Source: Gigaspora rosea (lineage: Eukaryota; Glomeromycota; Glomeromycetes; Diversisporales; Gigasporaceae). Taken from it: DNA of 64,000 bases. The stretch lies in assembly GCA_003550325.1 (NCBI GenBank), contig QKWP01001971.1:32587-96586 (forward strand). The letters are read 5' to 3'. The notes under the pieces were generated by a model. That model worked only from the letters and a program-made list of their open reading frames with translations. It did not search any database and was not told the DNA's origin. A program made the position numbers and the translations under genes. Below are positions 45,540-55,770 of the stretch, piece by piece. The first letter of the stretch is position 1; each line of letters starts with the position of its first letter.

Positions 45540-47845
45540 AGCACATAATATTGAAGAGCATAATCAGAATTATCAAACAGAAAACTGTAGTATTAATTTT
45601 AATGCATATCAATATAAAACAGATAATAAAATTCATATATTAAAGTTTGTTAATCAACATAATCATCTATTTACAAAAAATATTAAAATGATTGCATTAC
45701 ACTATTGAAAACTTATTTCTAAAATGAATGAGAACATTAAGCTACTTACAAGTTATAGAGTGTGGGCTAGCTAAATTATTAAAATTCTGCAAAAAAACTC
45801 TTAGAAAAGGATATTATACTTGTAATGTGTACAATATAATTTAGGCAACTAGAAATCAAAAATTAGTAAATGATGCTAAAGCATTATATCATAACCCAAT
45901 AAAACAGCAGCAAGTGGATCCTATATTTTATATTGATGTGCATTTTGAAAGCCAAAATAACTGTTTAACAAGGCTCTTTTAGATGAGCTCTGAACAATAG
46001 CAGTTGTGAACAAGGTTTTATAATATTGCTCTGCTTGATTCTACAGCAAAGACAAATCATTATTCTATGATCTTATACTTATAATTATAATAGATAATTA
46101 TAATCACTCCTGTTTGGTTGCAGCTGCTATAGTTTCAGATGAGACTAAAGATACTTATATGTAGCTGTTTACAAATATACTTAAGGAAACTAAAGAGTCG
46201 GTGCATATTTGTTATTTACTAATTTTGATTTTGCACTAGTTGCAATAGCAAGCAGTTCTTGGCCAACTACCAAGTATTACTTTTGCTTGTGTTATATTAA
46301 AAAAAGTTTAGTCAAATTCTACCAGAGATGTTTTTGAAAATTATATCTGTATTACAGTAACCCGAACTGGGAAACCAAACCGGATCAGTAAATCTGTAAC
46401 CTGGTCATACCAAGGGCACATTGGATTCTTATAATACCAATGAACATATTGGGAGCTTGCAGCATTTATGCATGCAGGCATATAAAAATTTTTCTGGGTG
46501 CGCAGGAAAAGGAAGTACGCTTGGCAAGACCTGAACAAAGAGGTAGCAACTTCTGACAGTACTTGAATAGGAATTGGATAGGAAGCAGACTTATGACAAA
46601 GGCTCATAGCGGGCCCTACCAATCAGGCCACTGAAGTCGCACTGGAGGAAAAGAACATGTATTTCAAAATCATGTACCAAGGGGAGGAAGACCTTAGGCA
46701 CGTAAAGCCTGCAGACTGATCCTTCCAGGTTTTCAGATTGGGAGTAGGAATACAACCAGAAGAGGCATGGAAAGAAGTACTAGAGTTGGTGAACTTTGCA
46801 AGGGCATGCATAATGATAGATAATAGTAGGAAGGTAGTGGCTTGAGATACAGGCTAGGTTATAGTAGCATTTAAGAGATGGCTTGAGATACGAACCTGGT
46901 GATGGCAGCACTACAGGTACTACTAGAGGACAAGCAATATATACAAAAACCAGGTTAAATATATGAATGGAACATATAGGATGCTCTGGTAGGTTTAGAT
47001 CATAGATAAAATAGTCTAAGTTTGGGACTTAATAGTTGTAGGTATCAATATAACAGTTTGTGATATCATAATAATAACTATACTTAATAAAAAGTCCAAG
47101 GCACAACCTCATCTTGAATACTAAAAAAAAAGAAAAAATTTAGAAAACATTTTTTTGGCAAATACTAAAATAGCTAAAAAAAAGTTTTTTGAGGATTTTT
47201 GCTATACAAGAAATAGTTGTATTAAAATAGTTTTTGAAGAAAGATAGAATTTATTCTCCTAATGCTTTCAATTACTCGCAATTTCAATTCTACCAATATA
47301 GAGAAGCCTGGGCATTGTACTAGCTACTGCTCTTTTAATGCTAAAGTGCAAAGTACTCAGTGTAACAAATCCTACAATACCATAATTAAAGCTCAAGAAA
47401 TAGAACATTAACCCTTTTAGAGCTAGAATATTATATCCAAAAACTGCCAGAAAATGTTGTTTACATGCTTTAATGAATCTACTAGCCAATTATCTTTAAT
47501 AAAGACAAAAGCTATTATAACAAATATTTTAGTGAAGTTAATATATTATGGCAAAAAATTTTTAACACTAGTGATTCTTAAACTTAGCAAAATAAAATCA
47601 ACTGTAGTATCCATTATCAGTCTTATATAACTAATTTGAATAATGAGCTTGGCTCAAATATAAAAATAAGTTGCTTTTTTAACAAATTATTATTAAACCT
47701 AAAATTATAGATTTTTTATAGATTAGTACTAAATTGCCAAGTGAAATTTTTTTAGAAGATATGTTTGATGCAAATATAATCAAATTAGAAGAACTAATAG
47801 TTGGCATTAATTGTTTAAGAATTCATAAAATCTGGTGCCAGTAGT
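45540..47845 (+). pseudogene. Second MULE/FAR1-type transposase relic, split by a retroposon
   Basis: Segments in order: 'NCSINFNAYQYKTDNKIHILKFVNQHNHLFTKN' (FAR1-type zinc-binding end with H-x-H), 'KMNENIKLLTSYRV', 'LVNDAKALYHNPIKQQQVDPIFYIDVHFESQNN', then the catalytic block 'IALLDSTAKTNHYSMILY' (first Asp) and the 'WPTTKYYFCLCYIKKSLVKFY' helix region ending about 46,345. After the retroposon insertion the frame family resumes at about 47,170 with 'CYTRNSCIKIVFEER', 'KVQSTQC.KSYNTIIKA' and, near 47,760-47,840, 'EDMFDANIIKLEELIVGINCLRIHKIW'. Many stops and frameshifts are present. It belongs to a different subgroup from the 24-kb relic, as its linker sequences do not match. Confidence 0.75.
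46346..47140 (+). mobile_element. tRNA-headed retroposon, copy 2 (5' truncated, decayed)
   Basis: From about 46,346 it matches the minus-strand reading of 33524-34591: 'ctgtattacagtaaccc', 'gcgggccctaccaa', 'aaatcatgtaccaagggg' and 'gggagtaggaa' occur in the same order. It ends 'cttgaatact' plus an A-rich tail (about 47,122-47,137), as copy 1 ends 'cttg' plus poly(A). It lacks the A/B-box head and interrupts the MULE relic. The GC-to-AT drift relative to copy 1 is obvious. Confidence 0.7.
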
Positions 47846-49022
47846 GTGATTTAGTAAAACCAATTGCAAAAATTTAAAAAATTTTAAAATCTTGCAAAAT
47901 ATTGTGAAATATTACAAAAATTGCAGATTTACATAATAATATACAAAATATTACCTCTTGCAACCCCAAAGTAGGTTAGTTAGATAGAGGTTTACAATTT
48001 ATTTATTTGGTCTATTTTGCAATATTTTGCAATATATTTCAAAATATATTAAGATTTATTTCATAATATTTTAAAAGAAATGCATACCAAATTATTTAAA
48101 AGATTGCGATTTTTTTGAAAGATTTTGTATTGATTGCAATTTTTTAAAAGATTTTAGCATACAATTTTTTTCAAAAGATTTTATATATTTATTTTTCTGA
48201 TGATATTGTTAGATACAACTACAGTTGTACTTTCATATAATCATACTATCGGGACTGATAAAAAGTGTTCTTATATAGTAATATGCTTATATAGAAAATA
48301 ATTTTTATATGCTTAATTGTAGTTGGTTCAAGAAATAAAGGTGCTTATAAAGAAATGTGCTTATATAGAAGGTGCTTATATAGGAGTGTGACTGTACTAT
48401 AATATATTATTATAATTATTAAATTTAAAAGTAGAGTGAACATAGGTCATTTTTAATAGTAATTATACTGTAATTATATGAATTTAGGTGATTGACTAAT
48501 CAGAATTGTAAACAACATAGATTCAACAATTAGAAATTAATTATTTTGTATAACTAGAAAAAATTTGAACTGAGAAAAACTTTATAATATATAGAAGTAT
48601 AATTTTTTTAAATACTTTTTATTTATTAAAATTTTACTATTATAAAAAAGTATTTTGTACTATATTATAAAATTTTTAGCTAAATTAATAACAACTATAA
48701 AAAGTTTTATTTGTAGCACATTTTTATTTTCTATATAAATCTCATTGTACTACTAAAATCATATGATAAATGATCTATATTCACCCTATCCTTAAATAAA
48801 TAGTTCTTTTATTTAATTAGTATTTTGCAAAATATTTTACTTTAGCACATTCTTAATTTAAATATATTAACCAATTAGATTTATAAAAATCATGAAATAA
48901 TCTACAAAAATTATTTAATCAGAATAAAAGCCTGCTATGCTTCATTTGTTTACTAGCACCAAACAAATTATACTTTCATATAACCTAACTCTAAAGCTAA
49001 AACTGACTCTAATAGTTATAGA
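47846..49022. other. AT-rich stretch, no gene recognised
   Basis: It contains 'aatattttgcaatata' units (47,880-48,060) like those at 33,040-33,115, the MITE at 48232-48394, and at 48,560-48,790 an inverse copy of 38,560-38,840. Confidence 0.45.
48232..48394. mobile_element. Tc1/mariner-like MITE (TA target duplication), diverged
   Basis: It starts CAGTTGTACTTTCATATAAT and ends ...TATATAGGAGTGTGACTG, with TA on both sides (48230-48231 and 48395-48396). It is 163 bp, the same length as the element at 63470-63632. Confidence 0.72.
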
Positions 49023-49997
49023 AAATGTCTCTTTAAAATAATTTTGAAATAAGTTTATAATAAAATTATAATAAAAATATATAAACTTTGAGCTAAAAAT
49101 CCTTTTTAGCTTAACTTTTTAACTAAAAATTAAATTTTGCAAACATATAGAACATGAAAAAAAGAAAACATTGAGTTTTTAAAATTTTGTTAATTTTGTA
49201 CTATTTCAAAATGTACCTTTTCCAAAAACAAATATTTACTAATTTCAAAACAGAAATAATTTGTAAAATTGTCTTTGTATAACTTTACTTAGTAGCAAAA
49301 TATAGGTTATCTTGACAAAAATGTAAGTTAGCTATATGCTAAAGTTAAAAAGTTTTGCTTTGTAATATAAAACCTTTTTTTGTCAAGATAACCTGCTTTG
49401 GGCCTCTAAGTAAACTTGTTCAGCATGTAATTCTACTTGTATTAGCGTTGAAATGCATTTTTTTAGACCTTTTACTAAGTGAAAAATAGGGTTAAAGTTA
49501 AGAAAAAATTTTTCTAAAAGAAAAAAATTTTTATCTAATTAAATTCTATTTTTCACTTAGTAAAAGGTCTGAAAAAATGTGCTTCAACCTCAATATGAGT
49601 TGAATCACATGCTGAACAAGTTTAGAAGCCCAAAGCATATTATCTTGACAAAAAAAAGTTTATATTACAAAGCAAAACTTTTTAACTTTAGCATATAACT
49701 AATTTATTTTTTTGTCAAGATAACCTATATTTTGCTACTAAGTAAAGTTGTTCAGAGCACAATTTTAATATATTTTCTGTTTCAAAATTATGTTTTTGAC
49801 AAAGTTACATTTTGAAATAGTGCAAAATTAACAAAACTATGATGCAGTTTGTAAGCTCAATTTTTTCTTCTTTTCTTGTTCTTAAGTTATATTTACAAAA
49901 TTTAAATTAATTAGATAATCTAAAAAGGATCTTCATCTCAAAGTTTATAGTAAATCCATATGTTTTATTATAATAAACTCATTTCAAAGAGACATGT
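49023..49997. mobile_element. ~975-bp foldback element
   Basis: The left arm (49,023-49,510) and right arm (49,515-49,997) are near-perfect inverse copies over nearly 480 bp each. Examples: 'ttacttagtagcaaaatata' at about 49,290 against its reverse complement at about 49,730, and 'cttttactaagtgaaaaata' at about 49,470 against 49,550. There is almost no loop. No ORF is seen. Confidence 0.88.
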
Positions 49998-50189
49998 CCT
50001 ATGATTGCTAACTTAGGGGAAGCACTTAAACATGTGATTTGATGATCATAAAGATATCACTAGATTTCTTGTTCTTCAAACTTCCATTAGATAATTGGAA
50101 AAATAAGTTTAAAAAGTTAATAAAGCTTGTTTTAGCAATAAATTCAGAAGAAATATTAATAGAAATATGACCCATTAGCTGATTTTGGA

Positions 50190-50960
50190 CAAAAACAGTT
50201 AACGTACGTACATACGTACGTACGTTATCTCAAAGTAACATGAATATCAAATCAGTATGTTCATTAATGGCAGTAATAACAGTATGTTACACCAGAACAG
50301 CGCATTAATAGAGCTTGTACCCGTATAAGTGTTACCTGGGTAACCCGGTTAATACCTGTCAACCGGGTCATAGCTATCGTTAACTGGGTGACCTGAATTA
50401 ATTATCCATAAACATGATAATGTAACGTACAAACGTATGTACAGTACGTATGTCTGTTGGGAGTGAGGTCATTTTAAATTTTATTATTTAACCCCAGTTT
50501 ATTTTCTGACGGCCTCTAGCTGTTTGAGAATAAACTGATTATGTTACAGCTATTATCATGATTCTCGGGGCACCTGACATAAAAATTAATAAATTTATCA
50601 GTTACCATTATCATTATAAGTAGTTTTTTAAAAAAATGCATATAAGAGAATTTATGATTTTGCATCAATCAATCAAAAAAACGGTTTACCCGGATTATTA
50701 AGATGACCCAGTTTATAATGTTGTAAACGGTGAGAAACCCAGAGCTTAAATTTTTTAACGGGTGCAACCTCTAAAAAAATTAAATACCCTTAAGAGCTAC
50801 CTCAATTTTGCATTAGCCAATCAAACAAACTGGGTCAACCGGGTCAACCGGGTAACCTGGATTTTTTAAAACAATCTGGTTTGTGACCCGGTAATAGTCT
50901 GGTAAACGGGCGGGTTATCCGGAATTTGAAATTTATTTCGGGTACAACCTCTATGCATTA
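50190..50960. repeat. ACGT-type and CCGGGT(A/C)ACC-type repeats
   Basis: 50,203-50,226 and 50,428-50,450 are rich in 'acgtacgtac' palindromes. 50,325-50,400 and 50,690-50,960 contain many degenerate 'aaccgggtcaaccgggtaacc' units. 'cgggtgcaacctcta' near 50,760 recurs as 'cgggtacaacctcta' near 50,940 with a ~180-bp spacing. Confidence 0.65.
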
Positions 50961-51290
50961 ACATGTAAAATAATAGGTTTTTAACGCCAAATCAAATGCA
51001 AGATCTTGTTTACATATTGGAAAACCCATACACTCCTTATGCAAGGATAACTGTATTTTTGGAACACACTGTCATGCAAGCTTGACTACGTTCCTGATAC
51101 ACTCTGTTATGCAAGCATGACTAGGTTTCTGCTACACTATGTTATGCAAGCATGGCTAAGTTCCTGGTATTTTTTTAATTAAAATTTTTTTTTTTTGCAA
51201 TTTTGCATGTAAATTAGGCAAGTCATCTTATTTGATTTATATGTAACAAAATTTAGAACCCCTGTAATGGGATATGTCCTATGCCTGGCC

Positions 51291-52293
51291 CAGGGATGGG
51301 CAATGACCTTAAATGACCAATATGACCTATATGACCTTTATGAATATTTGGTCATAATAAAAATTGATATGACTTTATGATCTTGAATGTCGTAATGATC
51401 GTATCTGAATTCAAAAGTTTGCTTGCGTCATTTGCATGATTAAACTTAACATAAAAATTCTCAAAATTACATGAAATTGCGTAAATACACCAATTTTCCA
51501 GCACAAATAGCATAGTAATAGATGTATTCATGATCTCATTATCTCCTCTCATTATCTCCTCAAAAAGCTTGTTAAGCAATAATGACATGTTATACGTATC
51601 AGATACATTATATGAATATAACACTAAGTGATATATATCGTGATGTTTTAAATGCAGAAATTCATGTTTTTACTACATCTAACACATTGTTTATTAGTTG
51701 TGAGATTTTGGGGATATACAACATTAAAAATAGAGTAAAGTTATTTGTCACATAAGTGACAACGGCTTATGAATCACCGAACCAATCATATTTCAGGATC
51801 TCGTGTAACGTAACACGATCAGAAAATTCAAACCAAACAAACGTTTTCCTTGAGCGATTTTACTATATACCCAAACCCTAACCCTAAACCTAGGTGCTCA
51901 CCCTAACCCTAAACTAACAAAAACTAAACTTTATCGATGCAGAGATCATCTACAGGTGACATTATCACATGCGTCGCATATAACTTAATTATTAAAATAA
52001 TATAGTAATCATATATTAAATATCACCCCGTTAATCGCGTAACATGAAGTCCCCAGGTAAATACTACCCCGGGGTATTAAAAAAAAATAAAAAATATCAC
52101 CTCGTATAGTATTTATTTGAATCATATTGATTGAGTAGTATTTTGTATATCACTATGACACAAAAATTACACAATTTGATTGGACAAAAACATGACCTAA
52201 ATGACCTAAAAATAATATGACCACTGGTCACATGACTATATAACCAGCGGTCATTTGATTACAGGCTTATGACCTGGTCATAACACATCCCTG
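51291..52293. mobile_element. Non-autonomous hAT-like element with exact 8-bp target duplication
   Basis: The TIRs are CAGGGATGGGCAATGACC (left) and CAGGGATGTGTTATGACC (right, read inward). The flanks are identical 8-mers GCCTGGCC (51283-51290 and 52294-52301), the hallmark of hAT insertion. Subterminal TGACC motifs recur many times at both ends, as in hAT transposase-binding arrays. At 1,003 bp with no transposase recognised it is non-autonomous. A dispersed repeat is nested at about 51,735-51,970. Confidence 0.9.
51735..51970. repeat. Dispersed repeat copy nested in the hAT element, with CCCTAA-like runs
   Basis: It carries 'cacgatcagaaaattcaaac', 'cgttttccttgagcgatttt' and two 'ccctaaccctaaac' runs, the inverse of the family at 6650-6975 and 16,970-17,215. 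It starts 'gtcacataagtgac' and ends near 'caggtgac', so the ends are probably short inverted repeats. Confidence 0.6.
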
Positions 52294-52301
52294 GCCTGGC
52301 C

Positions 52302-53165
52302 TGATAGAGTTTGTTAAGGTGTTAAAGAACCGCACTCGGGCAAACAGGTGGCAGTGCCATTTTTTCATAGTTTTCTGCATGATATATCTCGATTTAATTG
52401 TGTAAATTTTATATATTTGAAAATATGTTGCATTTGAAATGGAAATCTGAGCAAAAATAATAAGAATCAATATAATTTATGTAATTGTATAATTATACAT
52501 GCTGTATATAAAACTGACTTAGTGTGGAACTGAATGCAATTCATCAAAAAGTAGTATATTTAAAATATTAATTTAATTAAAACATTACAATCTCACTAAA
52601 ACATACCAATAGTGTTAACACTGCAATTACCAACTCTATGAAACTAGCCAATGACTAAAACTTGTTGTTCTAAGTATAAAAAAATGTTTAGTATTACCAA
52701 ATCTTCTTTTAGCTATTCTTAATCTTTACCCATAATAATGCCATGATCCTAAATATTTTAATAGTAAAATTATTATAAAATACGATGTTGTTCTTTAAGC
52801 ATTATTCGAGCACTGAAATATATTATCAATAATTGGTAACTGCATATTATTACACTGCATGCAATATCAAATTATTAAATTGCAGTAAAAAAACAAACCA
52901 AACATATTTTGTGGCTAGGCTTATATGATATTATTGCTATGTGATATTCGTAGATATGACTAATTGAATGTATTTCAGTTTCAATACAATGATTTACGAT
53001 AGATAGAAAACTTTTGTTAATACGCGATTACTATGAATCATTTTATGAACGATATAATAGTAAAATGGATCATTCAATGACTAATTCCGATTGAGTTGAA
53101 TCTAAATTAAAATGGTAATAAATATATGAATTAATGTCGTATATATTTTTTATGTATTTCAAAAA
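52302..53165. other. Intergenic, AT-rich
   Basis: This is the downstream flank of the kinase gene. Nothing coding is recognised. Confidence 0.45.
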
Positions 53166-55246
53166 TTAATTATAAATACCTCGAAATTGGCTTGTTGTTG
53201 AGTTCGAATTTGTACTGTTTTCAATACAATTTTGTTTATCTGGAGATTCTAAGCTAGTATTATCTGGAAATCCTGACCAAGTATTATCTGAAAATTCTAT
53301 ATTAGTATTATGTGGTAATATTGAACTTCTAATTTGTATCTTTTGAATATTTTGTGCTTTATCTGCTGCCTTAAATTCCTTATAGTTTTTTAAATAATAC
53401 CACGAACACACTATATCATAAATTTCGGATGATGATGGTCTTTTTTCAGGCTCAGGATCCCAACATCTTTGCATTAACTTAACATAACAAGGTGGCGTTC
53501 CTTCTGTTATTTGAGGACGAGTTCCGCCACATATATCTAATGAAAGTGACAATTGGTTGCTATATTGACTATTATGAAATGGTAAAATTCCAGAAGAAAA
53601 CATCCACATAATAATTCCAAAGCTATAAATATCTGATTTAAAACTAAAATTCCCGTTTTTGAAAACTTCTGGAGCAATGAATTGTACTCTACCGCGTACT
53701 TGCAATTCAGAATTTTCACGGTCGTGAAATTTTGACAATCCAAAGTCAGTAATATAAGCCATGTTATAATTACCGATTAAAATATTACCACAATGCAAAT
53801 CACAATGAATAAGGCCTTCCTTATGAATGATCCTGAGTCCGTTTGCAATATTAGCAAGAATAGGTAATTTATTATCAAGCCATTTCATTTGATTAAAATT
53901 CTCTGATAATAAAAAACTTTCTAAATTACCATACTTTGCAAGCTGCATTACAAGCATGTATCCTTCATCGTCTTTAGTAAGACCATAACAACGAAGAATT
54001 GGTGATCTCGAGGTTCTGAACTGAGTTCTAGTTGTGTAAATATTTAAATTTGTACAGCAATTTATATGCATACAAAGCTATATAAATACAAATATATAAG
54101 AAATACACCGATAAAATAGAAATGCAGATAGCAACGTTCTAGTTTAAAAATAATTACCTCACTTTTATACTTTTCAATGTCATTATCCATTAGTCTCTTT
54201 AATGCAACTTTAACTCCTCTTGTTCTTTTGAACTCATTTCCATGCATGGAGATTGGGCCTTGTTTCCAAAAAGCACTATAAATATCTCCAAATCCACCAC
54301 ACCCAATATTCTCACCTTTTTCTAATTGCTCATACGGAATCCACTCCACAAAATCGATAGGAAGACTTGATTTTTTTTGTATTTTTTTTATAGTATCGTC
54401 GATTATTTGATCTCCACTAGTCCAATTATTAAAATTATTCTCAAGAAATTTAACACCGCATTCTTTGCACCATGCTGAATTAATTTTTTCCTTCGAACAC
54501 AATGGACATAAAAATAATAATTGTGCACAAAATTCTCCATATAAAGCTCTGAAAAAACAAAAATTCCTAAATATTATCACTATAACATAAAATATAATTG
54601 TGATACCAGTTGTTGACAATAATGTGATTAAACTATCAATCTTTTTTGTTATAATAAAGTAGAAAATATAGTGTCCAGCTTGCATAAAAAAACCGCAGAT
54701 TGTTTCCATCCAAAAACATAGTAAAATTACATGAAAGAATAATTGATTCGAACCTGATGGAAAGACGGTTAATCTATTTGTATTAGATAAAATATAAAGG
54801 GAGAATAACAATGTAATTCTTATAAGCATAAATATGAACATAAGTGCACTGTATCTTGCTAATATCAAATATGTCAATGTGTAAAGCTTGTCTATCAATT
54901 TTAAATAATAATATAAGCCAAAACATGCTGCAATAATGATTATAGTAAAACATATGAAAAAGTTTGGATAAAGTACTATTAATCGCTTATGAACTAAAAA
55001 TAATTCTTTATATTTTGTAATTGATTTTCCATTGGTGATAAAAATAATTACGTAACAGTAAGTGATAAAAGGATACACTGCGCTTACAAATTCGTATAGA
55101 CCGGGATATAAAAATAAAAAAGGAAAGAAAAAAGAAAGAAATGCTGGAAAAATTATTTTATATCCAAATATGAAAGCATTTTTCAATGTTATCCATATTT
55201 TTCTAATTGCTTTATTCATCATAAAATTTTTATTACTCGAGGGCAA
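53166..55246 (-). CDS. Multi-pass membrane protein fused to a zinc ribbon and TKL-type protein kinase
   Basis: Two exons: 55246-54158 (363 codons) and 54020-53166. The intron 54157-54021 has donor GTAATT and acceptor CTCAG. An earlier acceptor, CTAG at 54028, would break the frame, so CTCAG is chosen. The product is about 647 residues. Residues about 24-230 contain roughly seven hydrophobic segments. A zinc ribbon follows (C247, C250, C260, C263: 'CPLC...CKEC'), then 'NNFNNWTSGDQ', the linker common before these fungal kinases. The kinase has a glycine loop 'GCGGFG' (315-320), Lys350 in 'VALK', catalytic 'HCDLHCGN' (Asp437, HCD instead of HRD), DFG at 455-457 and APE at 479-481, so all catalytic residues are present. 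A Ser/Asn-rich tail ends the protein. The predicted role is phosphorylation of Ser/Thr (or Tyr) at a membrane. The membrane region in front of the zinc ribbon is unusual. The start could also be the internal Met9/Met10. Confidence 0.85.
54021..54157 (-). other. Intron of the membrane kinase gene
   Basis: It opens GTAATT after GAG and closes CTCAG before TTC, in phase 0. The resulting protein joins the αC-region segment 'EKYKSE' to 'SPILRCYGL' in the kinase N-lobe. Confidence 0.7.
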
Positions 55247-55770
55247 TTACTCTGCTTACTCTAGGGTCTTTTTATAATACTATTGTACGTACGTGCTGTA
55301 CGAACGTAGTACGTACCTTTTTTCTTTAATTTATTTCCATTGCCTGATTTGTAATTTCAATTGATCACCTTGCACGCGTTAAACAGGTATTTAGGTAATT
55401 TTAGGCAAGTGTAACGTGTGTTAACTAACTTCAGGCACAACATTCATATTTATAATACTAATTAATATTTCTTTATTTTTTCGCCTTATTTACACAACTA
55501 GCGATTAACGAATTCCTTTTGAGTACTTTTGGCTTATTATTTTTTTTATTAATTAGTAAAATAACCAATAATGAGTTATATCTAAATTTGTATTACAAAA
55601 TAGGTACGTAAGTACTTATGTATAAGATCACATAGTATCAGCAATAAATTATAATCTGTTGATTTTTTTCTCGTAGATATATTTACAGATTCATGATATA
55701 TGTTATATAGTATAGTATTAAGCATATAATAATTATAAAAAAATTTAGTTCTTTTATCCAATTTAAACTC
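55247..55770. promoter_or_regulatory. Divergent intergenic region between membrane kinase and kelch gene
   Basis: 524 bp separate the two start codons. It contains an ACGTAC-rich patch (55,286-55,317: 'acgtacgtgctgtacgaacg') and a second 'gtacgtaagtac' at about 55,604-55,616. No transposon is recognised. It must hold the promoters of both genes. Confidence 0.5.

Noticed and set aside
51890..51950. Telomeric repeats
   Set aside because: Only a few imperfect CCCTAA units occur, inside a dispersed repeat nested in a hAT element.
53537..53743. 68-codon ORF within the kinase exon
   Set aside because: It is an alternative frame of the kinase catalytic domain, whose correct frame shows DFG and APE motifs.
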